DNA from: Candidatus Latescibacteria bacterium 4484_7
Lineage (GTDB): Bacteria; Krumholzibacteriota; Krumholzibacteriia; Krumholzibacteriales; Krumholzibacteriaceae
NCBI GenBank assembly: GCA_002085285.1
Contig: NATK01000005.1
Coordinates: 1 to 17,794 of the forward strand
Direction of reading: 5' to 3'
Length of the DNA: 17,794 nt
Shown piece after piece: positions 16,061 through 17,794 of this stretch. The position numbers and the translations under genes are program-made. The notes beneath the pieces were generated by a model. It had not been told where the DNA came from. It saw only the letters and a program-made list of their open reading frames with translations, and did no database searches. The stretch's first letter is position 1. Every line of letters starts with the position of its first letter.

Positions 16061-16816
16061 CTAATAGTCGTAGAAGTCGCTGCCGCCGCCGTGACGAAGC
16101 CATTGAACGGTTTGTCCTGCCATGGCGTATATGAGGACAATGCCGCCTATGAAACCTCCGATATGAGCGAACCAAGCCACACCGCCAGCCTGCGTTCTGC
16201 CGAGAGATGCCAGCCCAAAGAGGAGCTGCATGACGAACCAGAAGATTATGAGAAAAGATGCTGGGATGACCATCATCCTTATGAAATAGCCTAGGAATAC
16301 AAGGGTCAAAACGCGGGCCCTCGGGTAGGCGATGAGATACGCTCCGAGCACCCCCGATATTGCGCCGCTTGCTCCGACTGCGGGGATGACGCTCGACGGG
16401 CCGGAGGCTATATAGAGGGCGCTGGCGAAGAGCCCCGACAATACATAGAACACGATAAACTTGAATGGACCGAGAATGTCTTCGATGTTGTTTCCGAAGA
16501 TCCAGAGATAGAGCATGTTGCCTGCGAGATGAAAAAAACCGGCGTGGATGAACATCGATGTGAATAGGGTGAGAAATATCGGGTGAGGGCCGGGGTAGTG
16601 CACGATGCTGTACCCTCCGAAAGGCACTGCTCCGACGAGGTCGCTGAAGTGAGTGATCTCGAAAGGGGTCGTGCCGTATGCGGCGATGATTGCGTTGCTT
16701 GCCCCGGGACCAAGGGCGAATTGTATGAAATAGACGACTACATTTGCCGCAATCAACAGTATCGTTACTATCGGCACCCGCTCCGTTGGGTTTATGTCTT
16801 TGAGAGGCAGGAACAT
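16061..16816 (-). CDS. rhomboid-family intramembrane serine protease
   Basis: The protease cleaves membrane-spanning helices of other proteins. The 251-residue protein shows the catalytic dyad: Ser150 in GASGAISG and His218 in AHIGGFIGG. It also has the conserved H96-x3-N100 (HLAGN) of the oxyanion site. Membrane segments run at about 17-35, 82-105, 118-138, 146-166, 170-205 and 213-233, with a long first loop as in bacterial rhomboids. The ATG at 16816 has no ribosome site; a good -10/-35 pair ends only 9 nt upstream, so the mRNA may be leaderless. Substrate unknown. It is the first gene of the leftward set. Confidence 0.94.
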   Translation of the reverse strand: MFLPLKDINPTERVPIVTILLIAANVVVYFIQFALGPGASNAIIAAYGTTPFEITHFSDLVGAVPFGGYSIVHYPGPHPIFLTLFTSMFIHAGFFHLAGNMLYLWIFGNNIEDILGPFKFIVFYVLSGLFASALYIASGPSSVIPAVGASGAISGVLGAYLIAYPRARVLTLVFLGYFIRMMVIPASFLIIFWFVMQLLFGLASLGRTQAGGVAWFAHIGGFIGGIVLIYAMAGQTVQWLRHGGGSDFYDY

Positions 16817-16825
16817 ATCGTAAAG

Positions 16826-16853
16826 ATAATAGATGTTGTACGGTTTAATTCAA
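16826..16853 (-). promoter_or_regulatory. promoter for the rhomboid gene, near-leaderless
   Basis: On the - strand TTGAAT (16853-16848), a 16-nt spacer and TATTAT (16831-16826) form a good promoter. The start would fall about 2-4 nt before the ATG at 16816. Confidence 0.5.
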
Positions 16854-16906
16854 CCAGTTTTTCTGCGAGTTACGCCTTTGTTTGAGGCAGGGCGGATATT
16901 CTCCTT

Positions 16907-16935
16907 TTGAAAACGAACGGCGCTTCTGTTAGCAT
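16907..16935 (+). promoter_or_regulatory. candidate promoter for the LOG gene
   Basis: TTGAAA (16907-16912), a 17-nt spacer and TAGCAT (16930-16935). Transcription would begin near 16942, giving a leader of about 98 nt that contains two hairpins. Confidence 0.4.
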
Positions 16936-16948
16936 ATCGGTGTCTTTG

Positions 16949-16964
16949 AACGGCTCGAGCCGTT
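16949..16964. repeat. perfect 16-bp palindrome AACGGCTCGAGCCGTT
   Basis: The palindrome lies just after the predicted LOG transcription start and is followed by a second small hairpin, GCGGG-CGAA-CCCGT (16971-16984). Together they could be an operator site or a leader RNA structure. No T-run follows, so they are not a terminator. Confidence 0.6.
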
Positions 16965-17039
16965 TGCGACGCGGGCGAACCCGTTTAAGATCGCATGAAA
17001 TTATTTGCATTCGATTGCTTTTTGATTGGGAGGGTTGCA

Positions 17040-17714
17040 ATGGAGGCCAATAAGAAGGTTTACCTCATAGACGAGATGAACCTCCAGGATGCATGGAGGC
17101 TGTTCAGGATACTTGCCGAGTTCGTAGAGGGGTTCGATTCGTTGGCGGCGATCCCGCCTGGAGTGACATTCTTCGGCTCCGCGAGGGTCGAAGAGGACGA
17201 TTGGGAATATCGGGCTGCCCGGGAGATTGCAGGCAAGCTGGCCAGGGAAGGATGTTCGATCATTACCGGAGGAGGCCCGGGCGTCATGGAAGCAGCGAAC
17301 AGGGGGGCTAAGGAAGCTGGCGGGCTTTCGATCGGACTCAACATCGAGCTTCCCTATGAGCAAAAGCCCAATCCGTACATAGACAAGCTGATAGGATTCA
17401 GGTACTTCTTCGTAAGAAAGGTTATGTTTATAAAGTATGCGATTGCGTTCGTTATCCTTCCTGGTGGATTCGGCACGATGGACGAGTTCTTCGAGTCTAT
17501 CACACTCATTCAAACGCATAAGATAAAGCCGTTTCCCGCCTATATCGTCGGCAAAAAGTACTGGGGCGGCCTCTTCGACTGGATCAAAGAACGATTGCTC
17601 TCCGAGGGGAAGATCTCTCCCGAGGACCTCGACTACATACACATAGTCGATTCTCAGGAAGAGGTAATAGATGGTATAAGAAATGTGAGAAAAGAGCTCG
17701 GGCTCCTTGAATGA
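17040..17714 (+). CDS. LOG-family protein (nucleotide 5'-monophosphate phosphoribohydrolase-like)
   Basis: LOG-type enzymes release the base from nucleoside monophosphates (cytokinin nucleotides in plants, purine nucleotides in bacteria). The 224-residue protein carries both family motifs: GGGPGVMEAANRGA (77-90) and PGGFGTMDE (141-149). The latter holds the catalytic glutamate and phosphate-binding glycines. Arg and Lys residues in RYFFVRKVMF support the phosphate site. The ATG at 17040 follows GGGAGGG at 5 nt; the ATG at 16995 has no ribosome site. Its stop overlaps the next start (ATGA), so the neighbour is coupled. The physiological substrate is not determined. Confidence 0.92.
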   Translation: MEANKKVYLIDEMNLQDAWRLFRILAEFVEGFDSLAAIPPGVTFFGSARVEEDDWEYRAAREIAGKLAREGCSIITGGGPGVMEAANRGAKEAGGLSIGLNIELPYEQKPNPYIDKLIGFRYFFVRKVMFIKYAIAFVILPGGFGTMDEFFESITLIQTHKIKPFPAYIVGKKYWGGLFDWIKERLLSEGKISPEDLDYIHIVDSQEEVIDGIRNVRKELGLLE

Positions 17715-17794
17715 AAGATTCTCGAGCACTCGATCTCGGTAGATCTAAGCTGTCGACTCATTCTCTCGGAGTTGATTTGCACCTGCACGAGGAA
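17711..17794 (+). CDS. 5' end of a coupled gene, cut by the window edge
   Basis: An ATG at 17711 shares ATGA with the LOG stop and stays open for 28 codons to the window end. The visible peptide ends with GVDLHLHEE. The D-L-H-x-H pattern recalls the N-terminal metal motif of PHP or amidohydrolase-type phosphoesterases, but 28 residues are too few to name it. Confidence 0.5.
   Translation, partial: MKDSRALDLGRSKLSTHSLGVDLHLHEE

Overview
The window looks like chromosomal DNA from an uncultured bacterium of about 50-55% GC (estimated by eye). All genes appear intact except one cut by the right edge. Arginine is often AGG/AGA and isoleucine often ATA. The rotary ATPase is V/A-type rather than F-type, and several genes belong to families common in anaerobes and deep-branching lineages. 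I cannot place the organism; a candidate phylum in or near the FCB group is a guess. No transposase, integrase, phage gene or cas gene is visible.

Layout. (1) 151-4165, + strand: V/A-ATPase subunits A, B and D, the end of an operon whose other subunits must lie upstream. (2) 4220-5288, +: a UspA-fold protein without a recognisable nucleotide-binding loop, and a stand-alone PTS EIIA domain with its own candidate promoter. (3) 5381-6844, +: a cysteine-rich HgdB-like protein followed by an HgdC/BadF-type iron-sulfur ATPase. This looks like a miniature version of the ATP-driven electron-injection pair of 2-hydroxyacyl-CoA dehydratases. (4) 6881-9522, +: a large probable lipoprotein with a propeller-like C-terminal half, and a helical protein of unknown function. 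(5) 9523-10741: a pair of perfect 35-bp direct repeats, the biotin-uptake gene bioY, and a free-standing structured RNA candidate. That RNA has a near-consensus promoter starting inside the last codons of bioY and a long-stem intrinsic terminator. (6) 10742-16816, - strand: rhomboid protease, SPL-family radical SAM protein, DsbD-type thiol-disulfide reductant conduit, FAH-family hydrolase and a family-4-like glycosyltransferase, all transcribed leftward. (7) 16817-17794: a divergent promoter region, a LOG-family nucleotide hydrolase, and the first 28 codons of a translationally coupled gene.

How it fits together. The V-ATPase exchanges ATP for an ion gradient; the Usp and EIIA genes behind it could be stress or energy sensors but may simply be neighbours. 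The HgdB/HgdC-like pair should perform ATP-gated low-potential electron transfer on an unknown substrate. DsbD carries reductant across the membrane to envelope proteins.

The two best candidates for something undescribed are the orphan RNA at about 10360-10513 and the reduced HgdB/HgdC-like pair at 5381-6844.
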